Shown: positions 22,133 through 30,681 of the stretch, in pieces | How the letters are laid out: each line of letters opens with the position of its first letter | Position numbering within the stretch: the stretch's first letter is position 1 | Source of the DNA: Citrobacter gillenii | GTDB taxonomy: Bacteria; Pseudomonadota; Gammaproteobacteria; Enterobacterales; Enterobacteriaceae | Direction of reading: 5' to 3' | DNA length: 64,000 bases | NCBI RefSeq assembly: GCF_013337685.1 | Contig: NZ_SUQN01000002.1 | Span: 709,358-773,357 of the forward strand | The notes under the pieces: model-generated | Seen by the model: only the letters and a program-made list of their open reading frames with translations | Database searches by the model: none | What the model was told of the DNA's origin: nothing | Program-made: the position numbers and the translations under genes

Positions 22133-23773
22133 ATGGAATCTAAAAGTGGGGAAGCCAAAGTGCAAAAGGTTAAAAACTGGTCGCCCGTGTGGATATTCCC
22201 AATCGTCACCGCACTCATCGGCGCGTGGGTCCTGTTTTATCACTACAGTCATCAGGGGCCGGTCGTCACGCTGATTACAACCAATGCTGAAGGTATTGAA
22301 GGTGGCAAAACCACGATCAAGAGCCGCAGCGTGGATGTCGGCGTCGTTGAGAGTGCCACGTTGACCGACGATTTGACGCATGTGGAAATTAAAGCACGTC
22401 TCAATTCTGGTATGGAAAAGCTGCTGCATAAAGACTCGGTCTTTTGGGTAGTGAAGCCGCAGGTGGGACGTGAAGGTATCAGTGGCTTAGGCACGCTGTT
22501 ATCCGGGGCGTATATTGAACTGCAGCCGGGTAACAAAGGCAGCCAGCTCGCCAATTATCAGTTGCTGGACTCTCCACCGCTGGCACCGCCAGATGCGAAG
22601 GGGATCCGCGTGATTTTGGACAGCAAAAAAGCCGGTCAGCTTAGCCCGGGAGACCCGGTGTTGTTCCGCGGGTATCGCGTAGGGTCAGTTGAGACCAGCA
22701 CCTTTGATGCGCAAAAACGCTCCATCAGCTATCAGCTTTTCATTAATGCGCCAAACGATCGCCTGGTCACCAGCAACGTACGTTTCTGGAAGGACAGCGG
22801 TATTGCCGTCGATCTCACCTCGGCGGGGATGCGTGTAGAAATGGGATCGCTAACCACGCTGTTTGGCGGTGGAGTCAGCTTTGATGTGCCGGAGGGGTTA
22901 GAACAAGGCCAGCCGGTTGCACAACAGGCCACGTTTAGCCTGTATGACGATCAAAAAAGTATTCAGGACTCGCTGTATACGGATCACATTGATTACCTGA
23001 TGTTCTTTAAAGACTCGATTCGCGGGTTGCAGCCTGGTGCGCCGCTGGAGTTCCGTGGTATTCGCCTCGGTACGGTTAGCAAGGTGCCTTTCTTTGCCCC
23101 GAATATGCGTCAGGTGTTCAATGATGATTATCGTATTCCGGTGCTGGTGCGCATTGAACCAGAACGCCTTAAGGCGCAGTTGGGTGAAGATACTGATGTC
23201 GGTACCCATCTGGCCGAATTGCTCAAGCGTGGATTAAGAGGATCCCTGAAAACAGGGAATTTGGTCACCGGGGCGCTGTATGTCGATCTGGACTTCTATC
23301 CGAAGGATCCACCGATTACGGGCGTGCGCGAATTTAATGGTTACCAAATTATCCCGACCGTGAGCAGTGGTCTGGCGCAGATCCAGCAACGTTTGATGGA
23401 AGCATTGGATAAGATTAATAATCTGCCACTGAATCCGATGATTGTGCAGGCGACCACGACACTTTCAGAAAGCCAGCGCACGATGAAACATCTGCAAACG
23501 ACGCTGGATAACATGAATAAGATCACCGGTAGCCAGTCGATGCAGCAGCTTCCTGCGGATATGCAGAATACACTGCGCGAACTGAATCGTAGCATGCAGG
23601 GCTTCCAGCCAGGTTCTGCGGCCTATAACAAGATGGTGGCAGATATGCAGCGTCTTGATCAGGTTCTGCGTGAGCTGCAGCCGGTATTGAAAACGTTGAA
23701 CGATAAGAGTAACGCGCTGGTGTTTGAAGCGAAGGACAAAAAAGATCCAGAGCCGAAGAGGGCGAAACAATGA
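22133..23773 (+). CDS. pqiB: MCE-family intermembrane transport protein PqiB
   Basis: 546 aa from MESKSGEAKVQKVKNWS, the family start; an extension of 20 codons overlapping pqiA is not used. It has one N-terminal transmembrane helix (VWIFPIVTALIGAWVLFYHY), then three MCE domains (starting near 45, 160 and 285), then a long C-terminal alpha-helical region (about 420-530) that forms the syringe-like coiled-coil needle reaching toward the outer membrane. The ATGA overlap with pqiC couples translation. Confidence 0.97.
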   Translation: MESKSGEAKVQKVKNWSPVWIFPIVTALIGAWVLFYHYSHQGPVVTLITTNAEGIEGGKTTIKSRSVDVGVVESATLTDDLTHVEIKARLNSGMEKLLHKDSVFWVVKPQVGREGISGLGTLLSGAYIELQPGNKGSQLANYQLLDSPPLAPPDAKGIRVILDSKKAGQLSPGDPVLFRGYRVGSVETSTFDAQKRSISYQLFINAPNDRLVTSNVRFWKDSGIAVDLTSAGMRVEMGSLTTLFGGGVSFDVPEGLEQGQPVAQQATFSLYDDQKSIQDSLYTDHIDYLMFFKDSIRGLQPGAPLEFRGIRLGTVSKVPFFAPNMRQVFNDDYRIPVLVRIEPERLKAQLGEDTDVGTHLAELLKRGLRGSLKTGNLVTGALYVDLDFYPKDPPITGVREFNGYQIIPTVSSGLAQIQQRLMEALDKINNLPLNPMIVQATTTLSESQRTMKHLQTTLDNMNKITGSQSMQQLPADMQNTLRELNRSMQGFQPGSAAYNKMVADMQRLDQVLRELQPVLKTLNDKSNALVFEAKDKKDPEPKRAKQ

Positions 23774-24333
23774 AAAAGTGGCTAGTGGTGATGATGGCGG
23801 TCTGGCTGACGTCATGTAGCTCCAGCGGAGAGAATAAAAGCTATTACCAGCTCCCTATCGCCCAAGGGGGCGTACAGAGTAGCGCTAACCAGGGTAACCG
23901 CCTGTTGTGGGTTGAGCAGGTGGCGGTACCGGATTACCTGGCAGGTAATGGCGTGGTGTACCAAACCAGTGATGTGAAGTACGTTATTGCCAACAGTAAT
24001 CTGTGGGCCAGCCCGTTAGATCAGCAATTGCGTAACACTCTCGTCGCCAACCTGAGCACGCAGTTGCCAGGGTGGGTGGTTGCCTCTCAACCGTTGGGCA
24101 GTACGCAGGACACGCTCAATGTGACGGTAACCGGCTTCCATGGCCGCTACGATGGTAAAGTGATCGTCAGTGGTGAATGGTTGCTGAATCACCAGGGACA
24201 ACTGATTAAGCGCCCGTTCCACATCGAAGCCATGCAGACGCAAGATGGCTATGATGAGATGGTGAAGGTACTGGCCAGCGCATGGAGTCAGGAGGCGACG
24301 GCTATCGCTCAAGAACTGAAACGCATTCCTTAA
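23770..24333 (+). CDS. pqiC: Outer-membrane lipoprotein PqiC (YmbA)
   Basis: 187 aa. The signal peptide ends in the lipobox LTSC (about residue 16), followed by SSSGENKSYYQL, so it is a lipoprotein with probable outer-membrane sorting. It belongs to the ABC-type transport auxiliary (DUF330) family and completes the PqiABC conduit by docking the PqiB needle. It overlaps pqiB by 4 bp and is followed by a strong terminator. Confidence 0.95.
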   Translation: MKKWLVVMMAVWLTSCSSSGENKSYYQLPIAQGGVQSSANQGNRLLWVEQVAVPDYLAGNGVVYQTSDVKYVIANSNLWASPLDQQLRNTLVANLSTQLPGWVVASQPLGSTQDTLNVTVTGFHGRYDGKVIVSGEWLLNHQGQLIKRPFHIEAMQTQDGYDEMVKVLASAWSQEATAIAQELKRIP

Positions 24334-24353
24334 GCTTAAATAATTGTAAATTA

Positions 24354-24390
24354 CACCGCCTTCGGCTCAGCGCCCTGGGCGGTTTTTTTT
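24354..24390 (+). terminator. pqiABC rho-independent terminator
   Basis: ACCGCC and GGGCGGT arms enclose a G/C-rich loop and are followed by eight T, 20 bp after the pqiC stop. Confidence 0.88.
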
Positions 24391-24589
24391 ATTTTTTTCA
24401 CGACTGATATAACTGTTCTGACTCATGATTTTTGTATAGATGATTTACCGGGTAGCTCACAAATATGACACTGGCGTGAATTTTGCGCATTGACGAGTCT
24501 GATGTTTCGGGGTATTCGTTTAGTGTGATTGCACACTTAGTAATCACTGTTTTCTTTTCCACCAGACCCAAAGATGAGGGAAACGAGGC

Positions 24590-24757
24590 ATGAAGAGACA
24601 AAAACGAGATCGCCTGGAACGGGCACATCAACGTGGATATCAGGCCGGCATCGCCGGACGCTCAAAAGAAATGTGTCCCTATCAGACGCTGAATCAAAGG
24701 TCATACTGGCTGGGAGGCTGGCGAGAAGCCATGGGGGATAGGGTGTTAATGGCCTGA
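24590..24757 (+). CDS. rmf: Ribosome modulation factor RMF
   Basis: 55 aa, very basic: MKRQKRDRLERAHQRGY, then SKEMCPYQTLNQRSYWLGGWREAM. It binds the 30S subunit near the anti-Shine-Dalgarno region and dimerises 70S ribosomes into inactive 100S particles in stationary phase. The start has an upstream GAGG. It is usually induced by ppGpp and cAMP-CRP; no operator was assigned here. Some 250 bp separate it from pqiC, leaving room for its promoter and a long leader. Confidence 0.97.
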   Translation: MKRQKRDRLERAHQRGYQAGIAGRSKEMCPYQTLNQRSYWLGGWREAMGDRVLMA

Positions 24758-24777
24758 TTCTGTCTCTTTAGATAAAA

Positions 24778-24802
24778 GAAACCTCCGCATTGCGGAGGTT
24801 TC
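24778..24802. terminator. Bidirectional terminator between rmf and fabA
   Basis: Near-perfect stem GAAACCTCCGCA / TGCGGAGGTTTC. It serves rmf on the plus strand (followed by GCCTTTTG) and fabA on the minus strand. Confidence 0.85.
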
Positions 24803-24842
24803 GCCTTTTGTAGCATCTTATCAGGCTAACAGATGTCCGCAA

Positions 24843-25361
24843 TTAGAACGCAGACGTATCCTGGAAAAGGCCTACTTTCAGATCGTTCGCCGTGTAGATC
24901 AGACGACCATCAACCAGCACTTCACCATCTGCCAGGCCCATGATCAGGCGGCGGTTAACGATACGTTTGAAGTGAATGCGGTAAGTGACTTTCTTCGCGG
25001 TCGGCAGAACCTGACCGGTGAATTTCACTTCACCCACGCCCAGTGCACGGCCTTTACCTTCACCACCGAGCCAGCCGAGATAGAATCCAACCAGCTGCCA
25101 CATGGCATCCAGACCCAGGCAGCCTGGCATCACCGGATCGCCAATAAAATGGCAACCGAAGAACCACAGGTCCGGGTTGATATCCAGTTCAGCTTCAACA
25201 TAACCTTTGTCAAAGTTGCCACCGGTTTCGGTCATCTTGATGACACGGTCCATCATCAGCATGCTTGGTGCAGGCAGTTGTGGGCCTTTTGCGCCAAACA
25301 GCTCACCGCGACCAGAGGCAAGAAGGTCTTCTTTTGTATAGGATTCGCGTTTATCTACCAT
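24843..25361 (-). CDS. fabA: 3-hydroxydecanoyl-ACP dehydratase/isomerase FabA
   Basis: 172 aa from [19 protein letters not shown]; the in-frame upstream stretch runs into the regulatory region and lonH and is not coding. It is a cytoplasmic hot-dog-fold dehydratase that makes 2-decenoyl-ACP and isomerises it to cis-3-decenoyl-ACP, committing carbon to unsaturated fatty acids. The catalytic His and Asp lie in [20 protein letters not shown] (about H71 and D85). It is controlled by FadR and FabR through the sites at 25401-25435. Confidence 0.98.
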   Translation of the reverse strand: MVDKRESYTKEDLLASGRGELFGAKGPQLPAPSMLMMDRVIKMTETGGNFDKGYVEAELDINPDLWFFGCHFIGDPVMPGCLGLDAMWQLVGFYLGWLGGEGKGRALGVGEVKFTGQVLPTAKKVTYRIHFKRIVNRRLIMGLADGEVLVDGRLIYTANDLKVGLFQDTSAF

Positions 25362-25400
25362 GTTCTCTGTAAGCCTTATCTTATTGAAGCACGCAGGATA

Positions 25401-25435
25401 GCTAACACGTGTACGCTGAACAAGTCCGATCAGTT
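25401..25435 (-). promoter_or_regulatory. FabR and FadR operators of fabA
   Basis: On the minus strand, AGCGTACACGTGTTAGC (25401-25417) fits the FabR palindrome and AACTGATCGGACTTGTT (25419-25435) fits the FadR activator site of E. coli fabA. FadR activates and FabR represses in E. coli. The FadR site overlaps the lonH stop codon (25430-25432), so fabA control extends into the neighbouring gene. Confidence 0.85.
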
Positions 25436-27190
25436 CGGAATAATCCAGTTCAGCCAACGCAGCGGCCATGGAAAACGGTGACGACCTTCCTGTTGCGTTG
25501 CCGCAGCAATACGCTCCTGGATAGTTTGCATCAACGTTGTTTGGCCTTCGCCATCCCACACCAAATTTAACAACAGTGGTAACGCATCGGTCACGTCATC
25601 CACCGCCCAAATAGTGAACTTTTCTTCTTCAACGGCCTGTAACAGGGCTGGCGGTAGGCTCAGGTGCCTGACGTTGGCTGAAGGGATAATCACGCCCTGC
25701 GTACCGGTTAATTCACGCTGCTGGCAGATAGTGAAGAAACCTTCAATTTTCTCGTTCAGGCCACCGACAGGTTGTGCCCGGCCAAACTGATCGACAGAAC
25801 CGGTAATCGCGATGCTTTGATTGACAGGAACATCGGCAAGGGCGCTAATTAATGCGCACAGTTCAGCCATGGATGCGCTGTCTCCATCTACTTCGCTGTA
25901 GGATTGCTCGAAGGTTAGCGAGGCAGAGAAGGGGATTTGCTGTTCGAGCTGCAGTTCCGACATCAGGAACGCCTGCATGATCATCATACCCTTGGCATGA
26001 ATATTTCCGCCCAGTTCGGCTTTACGCTCAACATCGGTAAATTCGCCATCGCCAATATGCACAACGCAGCTGATACGAGAAGGTTCACCAAACGCGCGAG
26101 GATGCCCTGGAAACTCAATCACCGACAGCGCGTTTATTTGTCCAATTTGCTCGCCTTCCGTCTCGATAAGGATCTGCTCTTGCAGGATCTCATCCTGCAT
26201 GCGTTCGGCCAGGAAACCTTCCCGCCATTCGCGTTGCGCCAGCATCAGACCCAGCTGTTCTGCGCTGCAGGTTTCGCCTTCACAAAGGGGGGCCACTTCC
26301 TTGAACTGGCGGATGATCCACAGCGGATTAAGCGGTAATGTCGCCTGATCGCCGGTATAACGAACGGCCTCACGCACCAGCGTTTGCCAGGCGTCAGGGG
26401 CGGGATAGGGAAGATTGTTGCGTATGGCGGTATGCGTGACCCACTGACACCACTGGGTCATGGTTTCAGCATCCACTATCTGCAGATTATCTTCAAACTC
26501 GCTGTAAATTGCCTGTTCAGCTAATTCTGGTTCCATTTCCTGGAAATCGGCCAGCGACTCACGCTCACCGACTAACACCACTTTCAGTTTCAGCGGCATA
26601 GACGGTACGGAGACAGGAAGTGGACGAGATTCGTCGAAAGCTACCCAGTCAAAGCGCTCGTGGCTGACAATGGCTTTCAGGCGCATCCACAGCAGGGGTT
26701 GAGCCAATAGGGTGCGTAATGAGATAACCAGCACGCCCCCGTTTGCCTGATGCACCAGTCCCGGTTGCAGCGTAATTTCACCATTGAACTGACGCAAACA
26801 GCCAAACAGTTGTTCGGCTTCAACCCAGTCAGCATTGACTACCTGAGTTAAGGTCGCAAAATTGTCTTCTGCGTGCTGTGCTGCACGGTAACGGATAGTG
26901 TGCCCAGAGATGTCGTAATGACCTCCGGTTAAGCTTCCGGCATCCGTATGTAATGAGCGCGCAGCCGTGGCGATAAGATTGAGATACTCAAGCTCTTCCG
27001 GCGCTTTCACCAGCATAAAGGAGGACGTCGCCCATTGCTGAAGCAGTTGCTCAAGCGCAAATTGTAAGCGTGGTTGAGTATCACTGAGTAAGGTATCGGT
27101 TTCGTCAGTGACGTGCGGCTGTGCAAATATTTCCTGATAACTGTCAGTATCAGGAACCAGATCACGCCATGCAAGTTTCGTAATGGTCAA
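25430..27190 (-). CDS. lonH: Lon-related putative ATP-dependent protease LonH (YcbZ)
   Basis: 586 aa. The C-terminal third is a Lon-type S16 protease domain with the catalytic Ser in [17 protein letters not shown] and the catalytic Lys in [14 protein letters not shown]. The N-terminal part resembles a degenerate AAA+ region ([21 protein letters not shown] and later segments), and I see no clean Walker A loop. The cellular substrate is not established. It lies between fabA and matP as in E. coli. The last residues ([10 protein letters not shown]) overlap the fabA FadR site at DNA level. Confidence 0.93.
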   Translation of the reverse strand: MTITKLAWRDLVPDTDSYQEIFAQPHVTDETDTLLSDTQPRLQFALEQLLQQWATSSFMLVKAPEELEYLNLIATAARSLHTDAGSLTGGHYDISGHTIRYRAAQHAEDNFATLTQVVNADWVEAEQLFGCLRQFNGEITLQPGLVHQANGGVLVISLRTLLAQPLLWMRLKAIVSHERFDWVAFDESRPLPVSVPSMPLKLKVVLVGERESLADFQEMEPELAEQAIYSEFEDNLQIVDAETMTQWCQWVTHTAIRNNLPYPAPDAWQTLVREAVRYTGDQATLPLNPLWIIRQFKEVAPLCEGETCSAEQLGLMLAQREWREGFLAERMQDEILQEQILIETEGEQIGQINALSVIEFPGHPRAFGEPSRISCVVHIGDGEFTDVERKAELGGNIHAKGMMIMQAFLMSELQLEQQIPFSASLTFEQSYSEVDGDSASMAELCALISALADVPVNQSIAITGSVDQFGRAQPVGGLNEKIEGFFTICQQRELTGTQGVIIPSANVRHLSLPPALLQAVEEEKFTIWAVDDVTDALPLLLNLVWDGEGQTTLMQTIQERIAAATQQEGRHRFPWPLRWLNWIIPN

Positions 27191-27375
27191 AGTTGATGTT
27201 TTTTAGTCTGTTGTAAAAAACGAGATTATACCGTAACCGTCAGCACTGCACACGTGGAATGCACCGCTAAACGGGGATGATGACGCGCGACAGTTCACAG
27301 GCTGGATATTCTTTTCTTCAGATGCCCAAAAAGCTGATATTCTGATAAGAGTTACACGGTAACATTGAGATCGCA

Positions 27376-27828
27376 ATGAAATATCAACAACTTGAAAATC
27401 TTGAAAGCGGCTGGAAATGGAAGTATCTGGTGAAAAAGCATCGTGAAGGGGAGTTGATTACCCGTTACGTGGAAGCCAGCGCTGCCGAAGAAGCCGTTGA
27501 TTTATTGCTAACCCTCGAAAATGAACCGGTTCGGGTGAATACCTGGATTGAAGAACACATGAATGCCGCGCTGCAAAATCGTATGAAGCAAACCATACGC
27601 GCGAGGCGTAAGCGGCACTTTAATGCAGAGCATCAGCATACGCGTAAGAAATCTATCGATCTGGAGTTCATGGTTTGGCAGCGCTTAGCAGGGCTTGCGC
27701 AGCGGCGTGGAAAAACGCTTTCTGAAACCATCGTGCAGCTGATTGAAGACGCTGAGCATAAAGAGAAGTACGCGAACAAAATGTCCACATTGAAGCAGGA
27801 TTTACAAGCGTTGCTGGGAAAAGAATAG
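27376..27828 (+). CDS. matP: Macrodomain Ter protein MatP
   Basis: 150 aa DNA-binding protein. A basic N-terminal four-helix region ([18 protein letters not shown]) and a ribbon-helix-helix domain around [23 protein letters not shown] precede a C-terminal coiled coil used for tetramerisation and ZapB contact. It binds matS sites (GTGACRNYGTCAC), compacts the Ter macrodomain and links it to the divisome. I saw no clear matS copy in this window. Confidence 0.97.
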   Translation: MKYQQLENLESGWKWKYLVKKHREGELITRYVEASAAEEAVDLLLTLENEPVRVNTWIEEHMNAALQNRMKQTIRARRKRHFNAEHQHTRKKSIDLEFMVWQRLAGLAQRRGKTLSETIVQLIEDAEHKEKYANKMSTLKQDLQALLGKE

Positions 27829-27884
27829 CCTGATGTCGGCTTCGGTGTGCTGAGCACCCACGTTTTTATGGTGAACCACAGGTG

Positions 27885-27914
27885 AAAAAAAACCCCGCAT
27901 CGCGGGGTTTTTTA
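27885..27914. terminator. Bidirectional terminator between matP and ompA
   Basis: Stem AAAACCCCGC / GCGGGGTTTT with an ATC loop, flanked by an A run and a T run, so it can act for ompA (minus) and matP (plus). Confidence 0.9.
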
Positions 27915-27926
27915 TTAGACGAGAAC

Positions 27927-28985
27927 TTAAGCCTGAGGCTGAGTTACAACGTCTTTGATGCCTTTAACTTCGATCTCAACACGACGATCCGGAGCCAGGC
28001 AGTCGATCAGTGCAGCGCGAGCTTTCACGTTGTCACAGGTGTTGCCAGTAACTGGGTTAGATTCGCCCATGCCACGTGCAGAGATTTTGTCAGAAGGAAT
28101 ACCTTTAGAGATCAGGTAATCAACAACGGACTGAGCACGTTTCTCAGACAGGCTCTGGTTGTAAGCGTCAGAACCGATACGGTCAGTGAAGCCCAGAACC
28201 ACAACGGAACCGTCTTTCGGATCCAGGTTGCTCAGCTGGCTGTACATCTGATCCAGAGCCTGCTGGCCTTCTGGTTTCAGAGTCGCTTTGTTGAAGTTGA
28301 ACAGAACGTCAGACTTCAGAGTGAAGTGCTTGGTCTGGACTTCTGGAGCCGGAGCCGGAGCTACAACTACTGGAGCTGCTTCTTCCTGCTGGCCGAAACG
28401 GTAAGAAACACCAACGCTCAACAGACCGTTATCCGGACGACCACCAACGGTGTTCGCATCACCGATGTTGTTGGTCCACTGGTATTCCAGACGGGTAGCG
28501 ATTTCAGGAGTAATTGCATACTCTACGCCGCCAGCGAATACTGGGGATACGCCAGTGTCGTGGTCTTTAAAGCCTTCGTTGTTTTTAGCGTCAGCACGCC
28601 AAACCATACCACCCAGACGGGTATAAACGTCCAGATCGTCAGTGATTGGGTAACCCAGTTTAGCGGTCAGTTGAACGCCCTGAGCTTTGAAAGCGCCGTT
28701 TTGATGAGTGCCGTCGGTGTAGCCTTTGTACGGCATACGACCTAACCAGTCGTAACCCATTTCAAAACCAACGTACGGGTTAACCTGATAACCACCGAAC
28801 GCACCAGCACCCAGTTGGCTTTCGTGGGTAGGACCGGCGTTGTTGATCTGGTTGTTGCCTACGTCATGGAACTGAGACCAGCCCATTTTAGCACCAGCAT
28901 ACCAGGTGTTATCTTTCGGAGCGGCCTGCGCCACGGTAGCGAAACCAGCCAGTGCCACTGCAATTGCGATAGCTGTCTTTTTCAT
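27927..28985 (-). CDS. ompA: Outer-membrane protein A
   Basis: 352 aa from [21 protein letters not shown], a 21-residue signal peptide with mature [10 protein letters not shown]. An eight-strand barrel (about 22-195) is followed by a Pro/Ala hinge ([12 protein letters not shown]) and a C-terminal OmpA-like peptidoglycan-binding domain with [12 protein letters not shown] and the NTCDN/LIDCL cysteine pair. It anchors the outer membrane to the wall. It is a few residues longer than E. coli OmpA, mainly through a longer surface loop 2 ([13 protein letters not shown]). Loop variation is usual and driven by phages and colicins. Confidence 0.98.
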   Translation of the reverse strand: MKKTAIAIAVALAGFATVAQAAPKDNTWYAGAKMGWSQFHDVGNNQINNAGPTHESQLGAGAFGGYQVNPYVGFEMGYDWLGRMPYKGYTDGTHQNGAFKAQGVQLTAKLGYPITDDLDVYTRLGGMVWRADAKNNEGFKDHDTGVSPVFAGGVEYAITPEIATRLEYQWTNNIGDANTVGGRPDNGLLSVGVSYRFGQQEEAAPVVVAPAPAPEVQTKHFTLKSDVLFNFNKATLKPEGQQALDQMYSQLSNLDPKDGSVVVLGFTDRIGSDAYNQSLSEKRAQSVVDYLISKGIPSDKISARGMGESNPVTGNTCDNVKARAALIDCLAPDRRVEIEVKGIKDVVTQPQA

Positions 28986-29118
28986 TTTTTGCGCCTCGTT
29001 ATCATCCAAAATTCGCCATGACTATCTCCAGAGAGATAACACGGTTAAATCCTTCACCCGGGGATCAGTTCAATAGTTACTCTACCGATATCTGCGGCTT
29101 AAGCCGAGCACCCCTGGC
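28986..29118 (-). promoter_or_regulatory. ompA 133-nt stabilising 5' leader
   Basis: The minus-strand leader from GCCAGGGGTGCTCGGC to the ATG is 133 nt, the length known for E. coli ompA, where 5' hairpins give a long mRNA half-life. The GCTCGGCTTAAGCCG hairpin near the 5' end and the GATAACGAGGCGCAAAAA ribosome site, the MicA RNA target, are both recognisable. Upstream, 29119-29340 holds the ompA promoter, AT-rich DNA and the end of sulA; no gene was seen. Confidence 0.85.
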
Positions 29119-29340
29119 GATGTAAAGTCTACAACGTAGTTGAAAACTTACAAGTGTGAACTCTGTCAGGCATATGAAAAAAAAAGGCTTGTATACACAA
29201 TATTTAACATTTATGGCTGATTAATTGAACTCAAAACTTCTCTAAAACCGCTTCTGACAGGCGTTCACACAAAATATGCGTTATATCTCAATGGCAGATT
29301 GAGGTATGAAAAAAAATTCCAGGATTAATCCTAATTTTAC

Positions 29341-29850
29341 TTAATGATACAAATTCGAGTGAATTTTTAGCCCGGAATGCTGTCTCCCCGCAAGTGCCTG
29401 AGCGCGAACAGGACGCATAATAAATCCCATTGCATTCCCTTCATCTGCAGCTTTCACCAGTTCTGCATGTTCATCTTCTGTTAATTCTTCAGTCAGCCAG
29501 CCGATAACCACGCTGTAATTGCCGGTGCGCAGCGCGCGAACCATCGATTCTAACGTGTGGCAGGGAGAGAGTTGACTAATTTGCATAACTTTCGTTAATG
29601 GAAGCCCCGCTGATTGCACCCATTCACGGCTCAGCTTTTGTTGTGGCGTAAGCCAGAGCTGCCAGCGTGATTGCTGTCCTAACTGCTGAAGCAGGGGTAA
29701 TAGCAGTAATTGCGTCATCATGGGCTGGTCCTCGCGATAGACCACTTCACTGATAAGCCCGGCAGTCGCATTTTCTGAAGAAACGCGCGCACTATTGCTT
29801 GATGTTGAAGAGAACGACGAAGAACGATTTGCGTAGCCTGAAGTGTACAT
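29341..29850 (-). CDS. sulA: SOS cell division inhibitor SulA
   Basis: 169 aa from [15 protein letters not shown]; the 18-codon upstream extension runs through the LexA site and is not translated. It is a cytoplasmic inhibitor that binds FtsZ and blocks Z-ring assembly after DNA damage, and it is degraded by Lon. The central FtsZ-interacting core ([28 protein letters not shown] region) and the conserved C-terminal [11 protein letters not shown], the Lon-recognition tail, are intact. Confidence 0.97.
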   Translation of the reverse strand: MYTSGYANRSSSFSSTSSNSARVSSENATAGLISEVVYREDQPMMTQLLLLPLLQQLGQQSRWQLWLTPQQKLSREWVQSAGLPLTKVMQISQLSPCHTLESMVRALRTGNYSVVIGWLTEELTEDEHAELVKAADEGNAMGFIMRPVRAQALAGRQHSGLKIHSNLYH

Positions 29851-29871
29851 AATCAATCCAGCCCTGTGAGT

Positions 29872-29891
29872 TACTGTATGGATGTACAGTA
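29872..29891 (-). promoter_or_regulatory. LexA (SOS) box of sulA
   Basis: TACTGTATGGATGTACAGTA is a strong LexA operator (CTGT-N8-ACAG) 22 bp upstream of the sulA start. Confidence 0.95.
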
Positions 29892-30066
29892 ACTCTGCTA
29901 TCACTAAAGATCAACCTTATTTTCGGAAACAGACTCGCAATTTTTAGCCGTCGTGGCGGGAAATATAAAATTCATCTTGCCCCTTGGGGCTAAGTTGCCT
30001 ATCGTCGTCATTAACGGATCTGTTACTGGAAATCATTCCATTATCTTATGATTTAAAAGGACTTTT

Positions 30067-30681
30067 ATGAAAAACCTCTCTTATGCCAGGATCTATAAAT
30101 CACAAGAATATTTGGCCTCTTTAGGTACAATTAGCTACCGCTCTTTATTTGGCAGTTATAGCCTGACGGTGGGCGATACGGTCTTTGCAATGGTTGCCGA
30201 CGGTGAGTTATACCTGCGGGCCTGTGAGCAAAGCGTACAGTACTGTGTCAAACATTCCCCGGTCTGGTTGACGTTTATGAAGCGGGGACGTCCCGTGATA
30301 CTCAACTATTATCAAGTTAATGATGCGCTGTGGCGAAACCATCCGCAGTTGGTGTCTTTATCACGATATTCGCTGGATGCCGCAGTAAAAGAAAAGCAGA
30401 CGCGTGTTTCGCAACACCGGTTACGGGAACTGCCGAACATTTCCTTTCATCTGGAGACCCTACTGAGTGAAGCCGGGATTAACGATGAGAATACATTACG
30501 CACCCTGGGTGCTCAAATGTGTTGGCTAAAGCTTTTGCAAATTAACCCATCGCTGACAGTGAAAATTCTTTATGCGCTTGAGGGTGCAATCAGTGGGATA
30601 CATGAAGCTGCACTCCCGACGGTTCGCCGCCGGGAGTTGGTTGAGTGGGTGAGTTCACTTAAGCCTGAACCGGGTTACTAA
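30067..30681 (+). CDS. sxy: Competence regulator Sxy (TfoX)
   Basis: 204 aa with an N-terminal TfoX domain (LASLGTISYRSLFGSYSLTVGDTVFAMVADGELYLRA as the core) and a C-terminal TfoX helical domain (about 115-195). It helps CRP activate promoters carrying CRP-S sites, including competence and pilus genes. The 3' end overlaps the convergent yccS by 23 bp. A leader of over 200 bp before the start may hold the structured regulatory region known for sxy in relatives. Confidence 0.94.
   Translation: MKNLSYARIYKSQEYLASLGTISYRSLFGSYSLTVGDTVFAMVADGELYLRACEQSVQYCVKHSPVWLTFMKRGRPVILNYYQVNDALWRNHPQLVSLSRYSLDAAVKEKQTRVSQHRLRELPNISFHLETLLSEAGINDENTLRTLGAQMCWLKLLQINPSLTVKILYALEGAISGIHEAALPTVRRRELVEWVSSLKPEPGY

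Noticed and set aside
27190..27375. matS sites (GTGACRNYGTCAC)
   Set aside because: I looked for MatP targets because matP is encoded here, but found only partial matches; a computer search would decide.
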